From JANNBN01 sp031430595 (GTDB lineage Bacteria; Actinomycetota; Acidimicrobiia; Acidimicrobiales; JANYDT01): a stretch of DNA of 64,000 bases. Location: positions 30,584 through 94,583 of the forward strand of contig JANPBU010000017.1 in assembly GCA_031430595.1 (NCBI GenBank), given 5' to 3'. Positions 52,196-61,231 of this stretch are shown one piece after another. The first letter of the stretch is position 1, and each line of letters opens with the position of its first letter. The notes beneath the pieces are model-generated. The model searched no databases. It saw only the letters and a program-made list of their open reading frames with translations, and was not told the origin of the DNA. A program made the translations under genes and the position numbers.

Positions 52196-52717
52196 TTAGT
52201 CGATCTGCTGGAATGCGAGCACGGCCGCTGCGCAGCCGAGGACGACGTAACCGACCACCTGGATGAAGACCGCTACACGAAACCTTCTCAATCCGGCATC
52301 ATTCCACTCCAAGGCACTTCTGTCTGAGACAACGACATCCTTTCGTACCAACCCGTTGGCAACTGACGCAAACAGATCGTCAGTCGACAATGAGAGGTCG
52401 GCAGAAACGGTCTTGTAGATCGAGTCTGGATCAGGCGAGAAGTACCAGATCCTCGGCCAGAGGCAGTAGATGCCAGGGAGTAAAATAGATGCGAGGGCGA
52501 TTGCAGCGACGGCTGCCCACCACATCGGAACTTCAGATGGTTTGGTCGGGCCGAGAACCTTGTCGTTCAAGATCACACTTGCGATCGTTGTGGCGACGGT
52601 CGCTAGCCCAATGAGGTCCTTCGCACGACCCGTTAGCACGGCAAAGTCATCTGCCTGGGACTTCATACGCGAAGCGACCATGTCGAAGAGGAACTTGCCG
52701 GTCGTAGGATCTGCCAC
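52196..52717 (-). CDS. small membrane protein with three predicted helices
   Basis: The 173-residue product has two helices at about residues 30-50 (LIGLATVATTIASVIL) and 65-88 (WWAAVAAIALASILLPGIYC), then a cytosolic part (DPDSIYKTVSADLSLSTDD). A C-terminal helix follows (VFIQVVGYVVLGCAAAVLAF). The layout resembles small membrane effectors of signalling-type defence systems, but no such sensor gene adjoins it. I do not recognise the family. It ends 114 bases before the relaxase start on the opposite strand. Confidence 0.65.
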   Translation of the reverse strand: MADPTTGKFLFDMVASRMKSQADDFAVLTGRAKDLIGLATVATTIASVILNDKVLGPTKPSEVPMWWAAVAAIALASILLPGIYCLWPRIWYFSPDPDSIYKTVSADLSLSTDDLFASVANGLVRKDVVVSDRSALEWNDAGLRRFRVAVFIQVVGYVVLGCAAAVLAFQQID

Positions 52718-52830
52718 CCGGTCAGATTATCGAAAGTCGCTACCGATGGCGCTCCGATGCCGCATAGCTGGTGGGGGAGGAAAACGACAAGCCGTTGCGC
52801 TCGCGCATCATCCGTTGCGAATGGCTGTAG

Positions 52831-55800
52831 GTGCCGATCGTTTCCGTTACTCCGCTTGGGTCCGACGCGTCAGGCGTGGGCGCTGCCGTTGGTCAGATCA
52901 TCGACTACCTCTACCGAGGTGCTCGTCGACCCGAGCCGAACATGTCCATTGCCGGGTACTACGCAGACACACCGAACTCGCCGGGAGTTTGGCGGGGCCG
53001 TGGAGTCAACGCGGAACAGCTGACCGGCCCGGTTGACACTGAGGCATTCCGTCGCGTTCTCGAAGGCAACCACCCAACCACCGGCGAACGACTAGTCGCC
53101 GCTTCTGGTTCGGCTGGTCGGGCGCAGCGAGATCGCACATCGATCGCAAGCACCGGTCCGAACGATGAACTGCTCTCGACCGACCAAGTCGCCACCCTGC
53201 TCGGGGTCACGGATCGATACGTCCGCATGGTTGCCACGGACGACCCTACCGATCCCAAGAAGCTCCTCGGGCACCGAGTGGCTGGAGACAACTGGGTCTT
53301 CCAGCGCGATGACCTTGAGCGGTTCGCTGCGAACCGCAAGGAGCAGAAGGTGGTCGTCGCCTACGACGTGACGGTGTCGTTCGAGAAGTCGATCTCGCTC
53401 GTATGGGCACGTGCCAATCCCGAACAACGCCGAACCATCGAAGCCGCCCTCGATGCTGGTACCAACGCGGCCGTCGCATACCTCGAAGACCAGGCCCTCG
53501 CCGTCCGCCGTGGACGATCAGCAGTGAAAGCCGACGGAGTGTGGGCCGCGTCATTCCGGCACATGACGAACCGCAACCTTGAACCGCAACTCCACGACCA
53601 CGTCGTCATCGCCAACATCGGAGCCGCCGACGGACGCACCCAAGCACTCGATTCGCGCCTCCTCCATCACCACGCCAAGACAGCGGGCTACGTCGCAGGA
53701 GCCGTCACCCGCCAACACCTCACCGAACAACTCGGCATCGCCTGGCAACCCGTCGAACGAGGCCTCGCCGACATCGACGGTGTCACACGACAAACCATCA
53801 ACGCCTTCTCCACCCGCCGGACGGAGATCACCACGCTGACCGACGAACTGGGCGTCGACTCCGCATCGGCGCGCAATGTCGCGGCACGAACCACCCGCAC
53901 GCGCAAGGACGAACCAGCCGACTGGAACACTCTCGAACGACAGTGGACGTCCCAGCTCGATCACCTTGGCCTCACCACCGACCGATGGGCCCAGCTCCAG
54001 CATCAACCATTCCAGCAACACCTTGATGCGACCGACGAGCAGCATCTCGCCGCCTTCCTCCACTCACCGCAAGGTATCACCAAGTCAAACGCCGTGTTCT
54101 CCCGCAAGGACGTCGTGCAAGCCATCGTCGGCTGGGACGGCACCCACGGCGCCGGTACCCGCCTCGGCTTCAACGACATCGACCGGATTACCGACACCTT
54201 CCTCACCGGCCAGAACATCGTTGCCCTCGACATGACGCCAGCCCAGGTCACCCGCACCGGCGAAACCCACTGGTATTCCACCGTCGCCATGCTTGATCTC
54301 GAACGAGCCGTGATCAACGGCTACACCCACGCCCGCGTCAACCATTCCCTCGACCCCGATATGGTTGATGCCGCCCGCCGCACATGGGAAACCACCACCG
54401 GCCACACCCTCGGCGAAGACCAGACCCGAATGGTTGATGCCATCACCACGAGCGCATACCAATTCCTTCCCGTCGTCGGCCCCGCAGGCACCGGCAAAAC
54501 CGCTGCCCTCAACGTCGCCGCCCAAGCATGGACCGCCGCCGGCTACAAACCGCTCGGCGCTTCCGTTACCGGAACCGCCACCGAAGTTCTCGCCGAATCT
54601 GCAGGCATCCGGACCCGCACCGTCGCATCGCTCCTCGCCGAGCTCAACGCTGGTGGGCAGCCGTTCACCGAACGGACCGTTCTCCTCGTCGACGAAGCAT
54701 CAACCCTTTCCAACCGTGACCACCACACCTTGATGCTCGCCATCACCGAAGCCGGAGGGTTGATGCGCACCATCGGCGACCCCGCCCAACATCGCTCCGT
54801 CGAAGCCGGCGGACTTTGGGCCCACCTCGTAACCGACCTCGCCGATCGTATTCCTGTGCTCGACACCAACCGCCGACAAGCAGCACCTGAGATGACCGAC
54901 GTTCGCCTCGCCAACGCCGACTACCGCAACGGACTCATCAGCCAAGCCCTCGAACGCCTCCACAACAACGACAGGATCGTGACCGCCCCCACTGCCGATG
55001 AACTACTCGACCACCTCACCGCCGACTGGCACACCGACCGCCAGCAACACCCCGATGATCAGTCACGCATGATGGCCGAATCCCACACCGTTCGACGCCA
55101 ACTCAACCAACGAGCACAAACGTTGCTGCTTGCCGAAGGAACGCTGACCGGCGCAGCGCTCACGATTGGCGACGAACGATTCCACCTCGGCGACCAAGTC
55201 ATCACGCGTACCCAAGACCGCAATCTGAAACACGACGACGGACACTTTCTCCGCAACGGAGCCACCGGAACCATCACCGCACTCGGCCACGATGCAAACG
55301 GCGATCCGACAATCACCGTCGACTTCGATCGACACGGCGAGCTAACGCTTCCGCACGAGTTCCTCACCCGACGCATCCGCCCCGGCATCGACGGAGGACT
55401 CACGCCCGGCTACGCAATCACCACCCACGCCGCTCAAGGTTCGACGTATCGAACCGGGCGAATGCTGACCACCGATTCGTCGTCGAAGGAAGGCGTCTAC
55501 GTCGGCCTCACTCGTGGAACCTCTGACACTCGGTTGTATCTCGTGGCGTCGGATTCGTTGACGGTGAGTAACGATCGATCAGACATGGGCTTACCAATCC
55601 TGCGAGATACCCGGAGTGCGCTTGATGCGTTGGCCGATCACCTGAACGCGCCAGACTCAGCGACGGTGATCGAAGCGACAGACCCTGACGCTCGCACGGT
55701 TCACAAGCTACGTACACACAGCATCGACGAACTCCAGCAAGCGGCACCGAACGATCTTGGTTCTCGACGAGCGCTTCGACACGCTGATGATGCGGAAGCG

Positions 55801-55902
55801 GTCGTCGTCGTTGTTTCCAACTGCGCGGCGGAGTGGCGAGTCGCCTTCGAATGGTCCGGCGTCGGCTGTGAGTCCGTTGTGGTGCCTCACACGCTCGATT
55901 GA
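52831..55902 (+). CDS. MobF (TrwC/TraI-type) relaxase-helicase
   Basis: A 1023-residue protein. The relaxase domain fills about 1-400, with Tyr residues near the N-terminus (IIDYLYRG, AGYYAD) and the metal-binding His255/His257 in PQLHDHVVIAN. A RecD-like helicase follows, with Walker A GPAGTGKT (Lys556) and a Walker B LLVDEASTLS. Unusually, a HTH_17/excisionase-like segment (LLSTDQVATLLGVTDRYVRM) interrupts the relaxase near residues 113-135. It nicks and unwinds DNA at oriT for conjugation. The last 60 residues are encoded antisense to the inverted relaxase-tail fragment, so the true C-terminus is lost. The start is GTG. Confidence 0.92.
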   Translation: MPIVSVTPLGSDASGVGAAVGQIIDYLYRGARRPEPNMSIAGYYADTPNSPGVWRGRGVNAEQLTGPVDTEAFRRVLEGNHPTTGERLVAASGSAGRAQRDRTSIASTGPNDELLSTDQVATLLGVTDRYVRMVATDDPTDPKKLLGHRVAGDNWVFQRDDLERFAANRKEQKVVVAYDVTVSFEKSISLVWARANPEQRRTIEAALDAGTNAAVAYLEDQALAVRRGRSAVKADGVWAASFRHMTNRNLEPQLHDHVVIANIGAADGRTQALDSRLLHHHAKTAGYVAGAVTRQHLTEQLGIAWQPVERGLADIDGVTRQTINAFSTRRTEITTLTDELGVDSASARNVAARTTRTRKDEPADWNTLERQWTSQLDHLGLTTDRWAQLQHQPFQQHLDATDEQHLAAFLHSPQGITKSNAVFSRKDVVQAIVGWDGTHGAGTRLGFNDIDRITDTFLTGQNIVALDMTPAQVTRTGETHWYSTVAMLDLERAVINGYTHARVNHSLDPDMVDAARRTWETTTGHTLGEDQTRMVDAITTSAYQFLPVVGPAGTGKTAALNVAAQAWTAAGYKPLGASVTGTATEVLAESAGIRTRTVASLLAELNAGGQPFTERTVLLVDEASTLSNRDHHTLMLAITEAGGLMRTIGDPAQHRSVEAGGLWAHLVTDLADRIPVLDTNRRQAAPEMTDVRLANADYRNGLISQALERLHNNDRIVTAPTADELLDHLTADWHTDRQQHPDDQSRMMAESHTVRRQLNQRAQTLLLAEGTLTGAALTIGDERFHLGDQVITRTQDRNLKHDDGHFLRNGATGTITALGHDANGDPTITVDFDRHGELTLPHEFLTRRIRPGIDGGLTPGYAITTHAAQGSTYRTGRMLTTDSSSKEGVYVGLTRGTSDTRLYLVASDSLTVSNDRSDMGLPILRDTRSALDALADHLNAPDSATVIEATDPDARTVHKLRTHSIDELQQAAPNDLGSRRALRHADDAEAVVVVVSNCAAEWRVAFEWSGVGCESVVVPHTLD

Positions 55903-56061
55903 ACTCGCGGCCCGATCCCAGCGAATCGCAGCTCGGTCGTCGTCATTAGGACGCTCGCCAATCAGGTCCGTGAGGTAGGACGGTTTCGACTCGATTGCCT
56001 TGTCGACGTGCTCGTCGAGCTTTGAAGTGAGCGCGCTTATCAGGTGATCGTCGAGTGGCAA
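55708..56061 (-). pseudogene. inverted fragment of a relaxase C-terminus
   Basis: The minus-strand frame encodes the conserved tail of actinobacterial MobF proteins: SIERVRHHNGLTADAGPFEG then DSPLRRA, after a DLIGERPNDDDRAAIRWDRA segment. A second copy of the same motif stands on the plus strand at about 62050-62180. The fragment lies convergent to and overlapping the relaxase end, so an inversion probably moved the tail. I see no start of the rest of the gene. Confidence 0.65.
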
Positions 56062-56250
56062 GGTGCTTCGAGCGGAACGAATGGCGCACGATACCGACTT
56101 GTGCGGGGGCTATCCGGGTAAGTGTCCCTGTGATCATTAAGAGACCGAGAGTGAATGTCAGTGGTCCGTACGGTTTGTCTGATTGTGAGGCGACTGAGCC
56201 CATGGCGATAATGACCAGTAGGTCACAGAAATGTGAAGACAGGCATCCCA

Positions 56251-56610
56251 TTACTGCGCCCAGCGGAGAACTTTTTTGCGCTGCTTCTTCACGTTTGCGA
56301 ACAACTTGTCCTCGTCCAGAACGCCGTTGGCTACAGAGTCCCTAACTGCGGATACGAAACCTTTGGTGGTGAGAGCGGCACGAACGCGATTAAGCCCGCG
56401 AGCTATTTGCTCACACGGAAGATCGGGAAATGCGCAGAGGGCTTGGAATTCCGTAACAGGCCTGACAACTTGCGTGATCGCTACGACTTCAGTCGCGGCC
56501 TGATCGGCTTCTGACGAGACGGCCCGTTCGGCCAGCCGAACGAGGTCGGTTTTGTTGAGTGGTTTGTGTGTCGGTTTGGAACCGAATTCGTGCGGGGCAA
56601 CTGTTGTCAT
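56251..56610 (-). CDS. hypothetical protein
   Basis: A 119-residue helical protein with a Lys/Arg-rich end (LFANVKKQRKKVLRW). The ATG at 56610 has a GAGGGAG ribosome site; the longer frame to 56973 overlaps the secreted-protein gene. I do not recognise a family. The sequence EFQALCAFPDLPCEQIARGL suggests a helical DNA- or partner-binding protein. It is on the same strand as the secreted-protein gene upstream. Confidence 0.6.
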   Translation of the reverse strand: MTTVAPHEFGSKPTHKPLNKTDLVRLAERAVSSEADQAATEVVAITQVVRPVTEFQALCAFPDLPCEQIARGLNRVRAALTTKGFVSAVRDSVANGVLDEDKLFANVKKQRKKVLRWAQ

Positions 56611-56719
56611 GCGGTCTCCCTCGTGAACTGACTCCAATGACCCTAAGCAAATTTCGGGGAACCCGAAAGGGGGAGAAACCAAGTGTGGGTGCCGAGGCGT
56701 AGACCCGGCACCCAACTCG

Positions 56720-57031
56720 TTACCAGGTGGCTGTCTCGAACCAAACGGAACGAGCGCTTCCAAGCGGGCATTTGATATCGACGTGACCGTTGGTGAACCA
56801 GCTGCTGCGCGTACTTTGCCCCCAGGTGCACGATAGAACCAGGCGGTGATGAGCCGTTGGGCTGCCACCTTGGCAGTCACCCCAGCCCCAAACGTACCCC
56901 CAAGTTCCGCCGGTACACGTACCGAGAGCGGTCTGAGCCTGGGCGGCGGGTGCGTTGCCAATACTTGCTGCACCGGTCAGTCCCAGACCGAGCGCGCCTG
57001 CCATTGCGATGCTACGGATTCGATTCTTCAT
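56720..57031 (-). CDS. small secreted protein
   Basis: The 103-residue product has a clear Sec signal peptide (basic MKNRIR, hydrophobic AMAGALGLGLTGAASIG, AQAQ cleavage site near residue 33). The mature part has about 70 residues rich in Trp, Gly, Ser and Cys (GTWGYVWGWGDC, VLSCTWGQS, DIKCPLG), which may form disulfides. A GAGGAG ribosome site precedes the start. It may be a surface factor or a component linked to mating-pair formation or cell contact; no family is recognised. Confidence 0.75.
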   Translation of the reverse strand: MKNRIRSIAMAGALGLGLTGAASIGNAPAAQAQTALGTCTGGTWGYVWGWGDCQGGSPTAHHRLVLSCTWGQSTRSSWFTNGHVDIKCPLGSARSVWFETATW

Positions 57032-57294
57032 TTGTTGATCTCCTCAGATCGTGAGCGGAGTTGCTCTGCAATCACGGTAAGAAAAGGCGGCAGGCAATCA
57101 CAGAGGAGCAACAGTCACCCGGAGGGTTCATCCTCTTGCATACGAAGAGTACCCACATGCCGGAACCAACGGACATATGTTATGTGTACATACATATTGC
57201 GAGGGGACAAACAATCGCCTAGCGGCATCAAACTTCCTGATGTTCGATGAAGGTGAGCGGTACAAGACCGACAACAACTATCAGGAGGAGTGCG

Positions 57295-57708
57295 ATGGTG
57301 CACATAACTTCAAACGACGACACACTTAACTTGCTCGACGATGGACCAATCCAGGAAGCCTTCGAAAAAGTCTTTGCGAAGGCAACCCTGAAACCCGTCG
57401 ACGTAGCCGAGAACCTGGCCATAGGCTTCGCTGTGGTTCACATTCGATCGGCTGGCTGGAGCGAGCGTTGCGCATTCTGTGGCACCGATTCAGTCCAACC
57501 TTCGCGGTTCGTGCGATGGCTATTGCGCTCTGGCCAAGCGGCGGTCCGCAACGGCGACGAGCCTACCGAAGCCCTCGTGTTCATCACTTCAGAACCCTAT
57601 GCTGAAGCGAACCGATGTCGGGCCCAAATTCTCGTAGACGGTCTAATCGATGAAGAGCAACGAACGATCGGCCGGCACTTCTACTCGATATCAAAGATCG
57701 TTGACTAG
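57295..57708 (+). CDS. hypothetical protein
   Basis: The 137-residue product starts at ATG 57295 (MVHITSND) with an AGGAGGAG ribosome site, in preference to an earlier ATG at 57247. The sequence looks alpha/beta, with CAFCGTDSV and SRFVRWLLRSGQAA in the middle. The two Cys residues near FCGT could be zinc-linked, but there is no full motif. The AT-rich, partly palindromic stretch around 57175-57200 may be its promoter. Unknown family. Confidence 0.65.
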   Translation: MVHITSNDDTLNLLDDGPIQEAFEKVFAKATLKPVDVAENLAIGFAVVHIRSAGWSERCAFCGTDSVQPSRFVRWLLRSGQAAVRNGDEPTEALVFITSEPYAEANRCRAQILVDGLIDEEQRTIGRHFYSISKIVD

Positions 57709-58000
57709 CTACGATGTCGACTCATTGCAGGTGTTGGATAGATCCGGCCTAGAAGCCACGAAGTCGTTCCTACCCGGCCGATACTCTCGAGGTTGTGAGT
57801 ACGTAGTCGACCACGAACGAATTACTCTCCCAGACAACTCGACCTTCGAAACCGTCGCCATCAATAACCTAGTAATCAGCGAGATTGACCGCCTCGACAT
57901 CATCCGAGCATCCTCGGCCGAACCACGGCAACATCCTCGCCCCGGCCAAGCACTACAGAAATACCTGCTCGATAACGTGCGCCTCCCGACGCGCACGTAA
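57650..58000 (+). CDS. possible hypothetical protein overlapping the preceding gene
   Basis: The frame from 57650 overlaps the end of the preceding gene. After about residue 22 it looks coding (LDRSGLEATKSFLPGRYSRG then CEYVVDHERITLPDN). The start is unclear: GTG or TTG codons near 57730 would also fit, giving a shorter protein. It could be a remnant or a coupled second cistron. No family is recognised. Confidence 0.4.
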   Translation: MKSNERSAGTSTRYQRSLTSYDVDSLQVLDRSGLEATKSFLPGRYSRGCEYVVDHERITLPDNSTFETVAINNLVISEIDRLDIIRASSAEPRQHPRPGQALQKYLLDNVRLPTRT

Positions 58001-58057
58001 CAGCCAGAGTGCAGCACGGCGGGTCGCGCTAACCGCAGGGTCCCGGTTCGCAGCTGA

Positions 58058-58402
58058 TCAATCTGCGGTGTCGCCTGCAGTTCGAAGGAACTGGAGTCGG
58101 TCGGCCCGGATGGCAGTTCGTGTCTGTTTGCGGCCGTCAGGGCTGAGATATTCGTTCTGAGTGAGTTGGCCGTCGACGGCGACTTCTCGACCTTTGGCGA
58201 CAAGATTGGCTTGCGCTGCGCAGCGCGACCAGGCTTGGATTTCCATGATGACGCTCCCAACGTAGGTGTCCTTCGCCGTGCGGATACTGAACACAGTCAG
58301 CGTGGTTTCGCCGTGATGTGACTTCACGGTTTTCGTGACGGGGTCGGTCACTGCACGTCCGGTGATGACTACTCGGTTGATGGCTACTCGGGTGCTGCTC
58401 AT
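58058..58402 (-). CDS. second SSB-like protein
   Basis: The 114-residue product is an OB-fold SSB: AINRVVITGRAVTDPVTKTV, TLTVFSIRTAKDTYVGSV, IMEIQAWSRCAAQANLVAKG and REVAVDGQLTQNEYLSPDGR. It is divergent from the ssb at 46033, with a distinct sequence. The ATG at 58402 has a GAGGAG ribosome site; the longer frame to 58678 crosses into the promoter of the conjugation operon. It is divergent from the VirB2-like gene and may serve DNA transfer. Confidence 0.85.
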   Translation of the reverse strand: MSSTRVAINRVVITGRAVTDPVTKTVKSHHGETTLTVFSIRTAKDTYVGSVIMEIQAWSRCAAQANLVAKGREVAVDGQLTQNEYLSPDGRKQTRTAIRADRLQFLRTAGDTAD

Positions 58403-58653
58403 TGCGGTCTCCTCGACGGTTGTCTCACTCCGCTCGCCTTGCAACTGTGTAACGAGCAGTGCGAGAGACGTTGAGATGTGGATGGGTTTATCTGGGCACA
58501 GTCGATCGAGGTGATGATTCGTGCGCATACGAAGACCATTCGCAACGCTCCGTCGATGAGCGCAACGGAAAGTTTCTTCGGCGTTCCAATCAACTCGAAA
58601 GCGAATAGGTGTGATGTGGGGATGTCCTCCACGTTGTTCCGAAAGGCATACCC

Positions 58654-58968
58654 ATGTCTGCACTTCTCGCATCGCCACTCGCTCTCGTCGCGTCCGTCAT
58701 CGCTCAGGTCGACCCGGTCACACCATCCAAAGACTTCCCCGGCGCACAGCTGATGACCAACTTGCTCCAGTGGGGCATGTACCTCTCACTCGCCCTCTCG
58801 GTCGGCTCGATCATCTACGGCGCCGGCTCATGGACATGGTCAAAATGGGGAAACTCTGGCTACGCCGTCTCCGGCAAGAACTGGGTACTCGGCGGCGTCA
58901 TCGGCGCACTCCTCTCGGGCTTGGCCGTCACGATCGTCAACAACCTCTTCACCGCCGCAGGCAAGTGA
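58654..58968 (+). CDS. VirB2/TrbC-like small membrane protein
   Basis: A 104-residue protein with an N-terminal signal-like helix and two membrane helices (LQWGMYLSLALSVGSIIYGA; VLGGVIGALLSGLAVTIVNN). A polar loop separates them. This is the usual plan of actinobacterial DUF6112/VirB2-type proteins, which form the pilin-like or channel part of type IV secretion. It starts the conjugation operon; VirB8-like, TrbL-like and SCO6880-like genes follow with tight spacing. Confidence 0.8.
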   Translation: MSALLASPLALVASVIAQVDPVTPSKDFPGAQLMTNLLQWGMYLSLALSVGSIIYGAGSWTWSKWGNSGYAVSGKNWVLGGVIGALLSGLAVTIVNNLFTAAGK

Positions 58969-58971
58969 ACG

Positions 58972-59676
58972 ATGCGACGAACCCTTCTAGTCGGCATAGG
59001 CCTCACCACCGTGATCGCCATCACGGCCGGCTGGCAACTCACCCATCGGACTTCAGTCGGACAGCCCACCGCAGCAGAAACAAGCACGGTCGGAACTTCG
59101 CCTGGATCGTCCACGCCACGCTCGGAAACCGTCGCAACGACCACGGTCGTCACCGCAAACGACGCCAGCCGCATCGCCGCCGAACCATCCGAATCAAACG
59201 CCGTTCAAGCCGCAGTGCGATTCCTTGAAACCGACGAGAACCTCTTCCCCCGGGCCACGCCAGCCGAGGCCCGCTCCATCTCGGACTCAATCGCATCGTC
59301 AACGGCACGCACCCGCCTTGGTGACCGGGCCGAACACCATCAAAAAGAAGCCCTCGCAAAGGGTGACCTCGAAGGGCTCGTTCTGCGTATCGCACCGATC
59401 AGCGCACGGGTTCGTAAGTACACTAAGCAAAGCGCGACCGTCGACATCTTCTTCCTAAAGCTCTGGGTATTCCCAACCAAAGGCGCGCTCGATGATTACG
59501 CCACCGCTCAGCTCGACCTCGTGTGGGAGAACAACAGTTGGCGACTCGACGACTCATCAGTGATCGACGGCCCGTACCCAATCGCACGATTCAGCACCCG
59601 GCCAATGGTTGCATCGAGTGCCGCACGATTCGAGTCAACCCTTGCCGGGTTCGAAGACAAGGGCCTCACGCCATGA
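58972..59676 (+). CDS. VirB8/TcpC-like conjugation protein
   Basis: The 234-residue product has one N-terminal membrane anchor (TLLVGIGLTTVIAITAGWQL) and a long Thr/Ser linker. A periplasmic-type alpha/beta domain follows (about 80-234, RKYTKQSATVDIFFLKLWVF and then TAQLDLVWENNSWRLDDSSV). This is the layout of VirB8/TcpC, which assembles the mating channel. It starts four bases after the VirB2-like gene stop. It overlaps the TrbL-like gene by four bases, so the genes are coupled. Confidence 0.8.
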   Translation: MRRTLLVGIGLTTVIAITAGWQLTHRTSVGQPTAAETSTVGTSPGSSTPRSETVATTTVVTANDASRIAAEPSESNAVQAAVRFLETDENLFPRATPAEARSISDSIASSTARTRLGDRAEHHQKEALAKGDLEGLVLRIAPISARVRKYTKQSATVDIFFLKLWVFPTKGALDDYATAQLDLVWENNSWRLDDSSVIDGPYPIARFSTRPMVASSAARFESTLAGFEDKGLTP

Positions 59677-61231
59677 CCGTCCTCGCCGATGTCGGTATCG
59701 GGCCGATCAGCATCCCAACCCCAGGCGACGTTGTAACTGCACTGAAGAATGCAGTTGTTGATGTTGCCGACGCCGTGTTCGACAAAATCATCGAATGGAT
59801 CGCCGGGCTCCTTGCCGACGCCGTTGCGAAGGTAACCGAAGCACTGGTTGCGCTTCTCGCCGCAGTGAAGCCGTCCATCACACCGGGTGGACAAATCGAG
59901 AACGCCGTCCCCATCCAACAATCAGTGCTCGGGCTCGCCGCATCCTTGGTGACGTTGTTCTTCGTGTTCCGAATTATTCACGGACTCATCACCGGGCAAG
60001 CCGGACAAAGCTTGCGAGCAACAGTCGTCGATCTGCCCATGGTCATTGTCGGCACGCTGTTCTTCGGATTCCTCTGTTACGTGCTGCTTGCGATTGTCGA
60101 TCAATTTTCCGACCCGCTCATCACCGACTACGCAACCACGTTGAACACAACCGTGACAGAGCTCTACTCGAAAGACGGCATCGTGCAAGGCGGCGTGTTT
60201 GTCATCATCTTCGCTTTGCTGTACATCGTCGGCGCGGTATTTCTCTGCTTCGAGTTGTTCGTGCGATCGTCGCTCATCTACCTCGTCGTGATGTTCGCGC
60301 CCCTCGCCATTGCCACTCGGATCTGGGGGCCGACGCATTCCTATGCGCGCAGAGCAACCGAAACCGCAGTCGCGTTGATTTTCTCCAAACTCGCCATCGC
60401 AGCCACCCTTGCAACTGGCGCGTCGCTCATGCAGGGCGCAACCGAAACCGGAGGCAACGTCGCCATGATCCAAGGATCAGCAATCCTCCTCCTCGCCGCA
60501 TTCATGCCATTTGCGTTGATGTGCGAGTCATCCCGATGATGGAAGGAGCCGTCGCCGGCGAAGGCGTCGCTCGAAACATGGGCATCAAAGCCGCCGGTGG
60601 CGCAGTCGTTGCAGCAGGAGCCGGACAAGCGGCAATGAAACCGATCAGCTCCATGACGAACCGAATTTCCGGCAATCGTTCCGGCAAGGGCTCATCGACT
60701 TCCGGTTCCTCTAACGGCGGCGGAGGTGGCGACGGCGGATCACCTCCAGCCGAAGCACCACCGGGCACTGGACCTTCCACCCCGAGCCCGTCAAAGCCGA
60801 AGCCATCCGGCCCGGCTTCTGGAGGTACGAGGGCCGCTTCGACACCTTTGAGCACGCCATCGGCCTCACCGAGACGAAACGAGGCGACTGGAGAACCGTC
60901 ATCGTCAGCTGGACCACAATCCACGCCCGCCGAGGGAACGAAGCCAACCGTCAACTCAACGCCAGCCGTCCCTTCGAGTTCAGGTCAAAGCAGTGGGACT
61001 TCGACGCAAAGCGGGCAGCGATCACAATCACGCTCAGCCGCTTCGAACGGTCAACCGAGTGCCCCTGTCGATGGGGAAATCCAACGATCAACACCGCCTC
61101 GTCGGCCTACAACACCTCGCCCGGCCGAGCCCGAAGCGGTAGCGACATTGTCGAGCGCAGCGACGTCGGTCAAGCCACCCACCGTGAAGCGCCCAACACT
61201 GAATCGACGACCCGAAGGAGACCGACCATGA
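59673..61231 (+). pseudogene. TrbL/VirB6-like protein, frameshifted
   Basis: The first 288 residues form a multi-helix membrane protein (IVGTLFFGFLCYVLLAIVDQ, FVIIFALLYIVGAVFLCFEL, AILLLAAFMPFALM). In frame it then stops at 60539. The next frame continues with the conserved VIPMMEGAVAGEGVARNMGI and a long Pro/Ser/Thr/Gly-rich tail ending at 61231. The break lies near 60520-60530 (GATGTGCGAGTC). Without it the protein would be about 518 residues, normal for actinobacterial TrbL. It overlaps the VirB8-like and SCO6880-like genes by four bases each. Confidence 0.75.

Noticed and set aside
53551..54063. 170-residue minus-strand frame
   Set aside because: Antisense of the relaxase; third-position GC bias creates such frames throughout this part.
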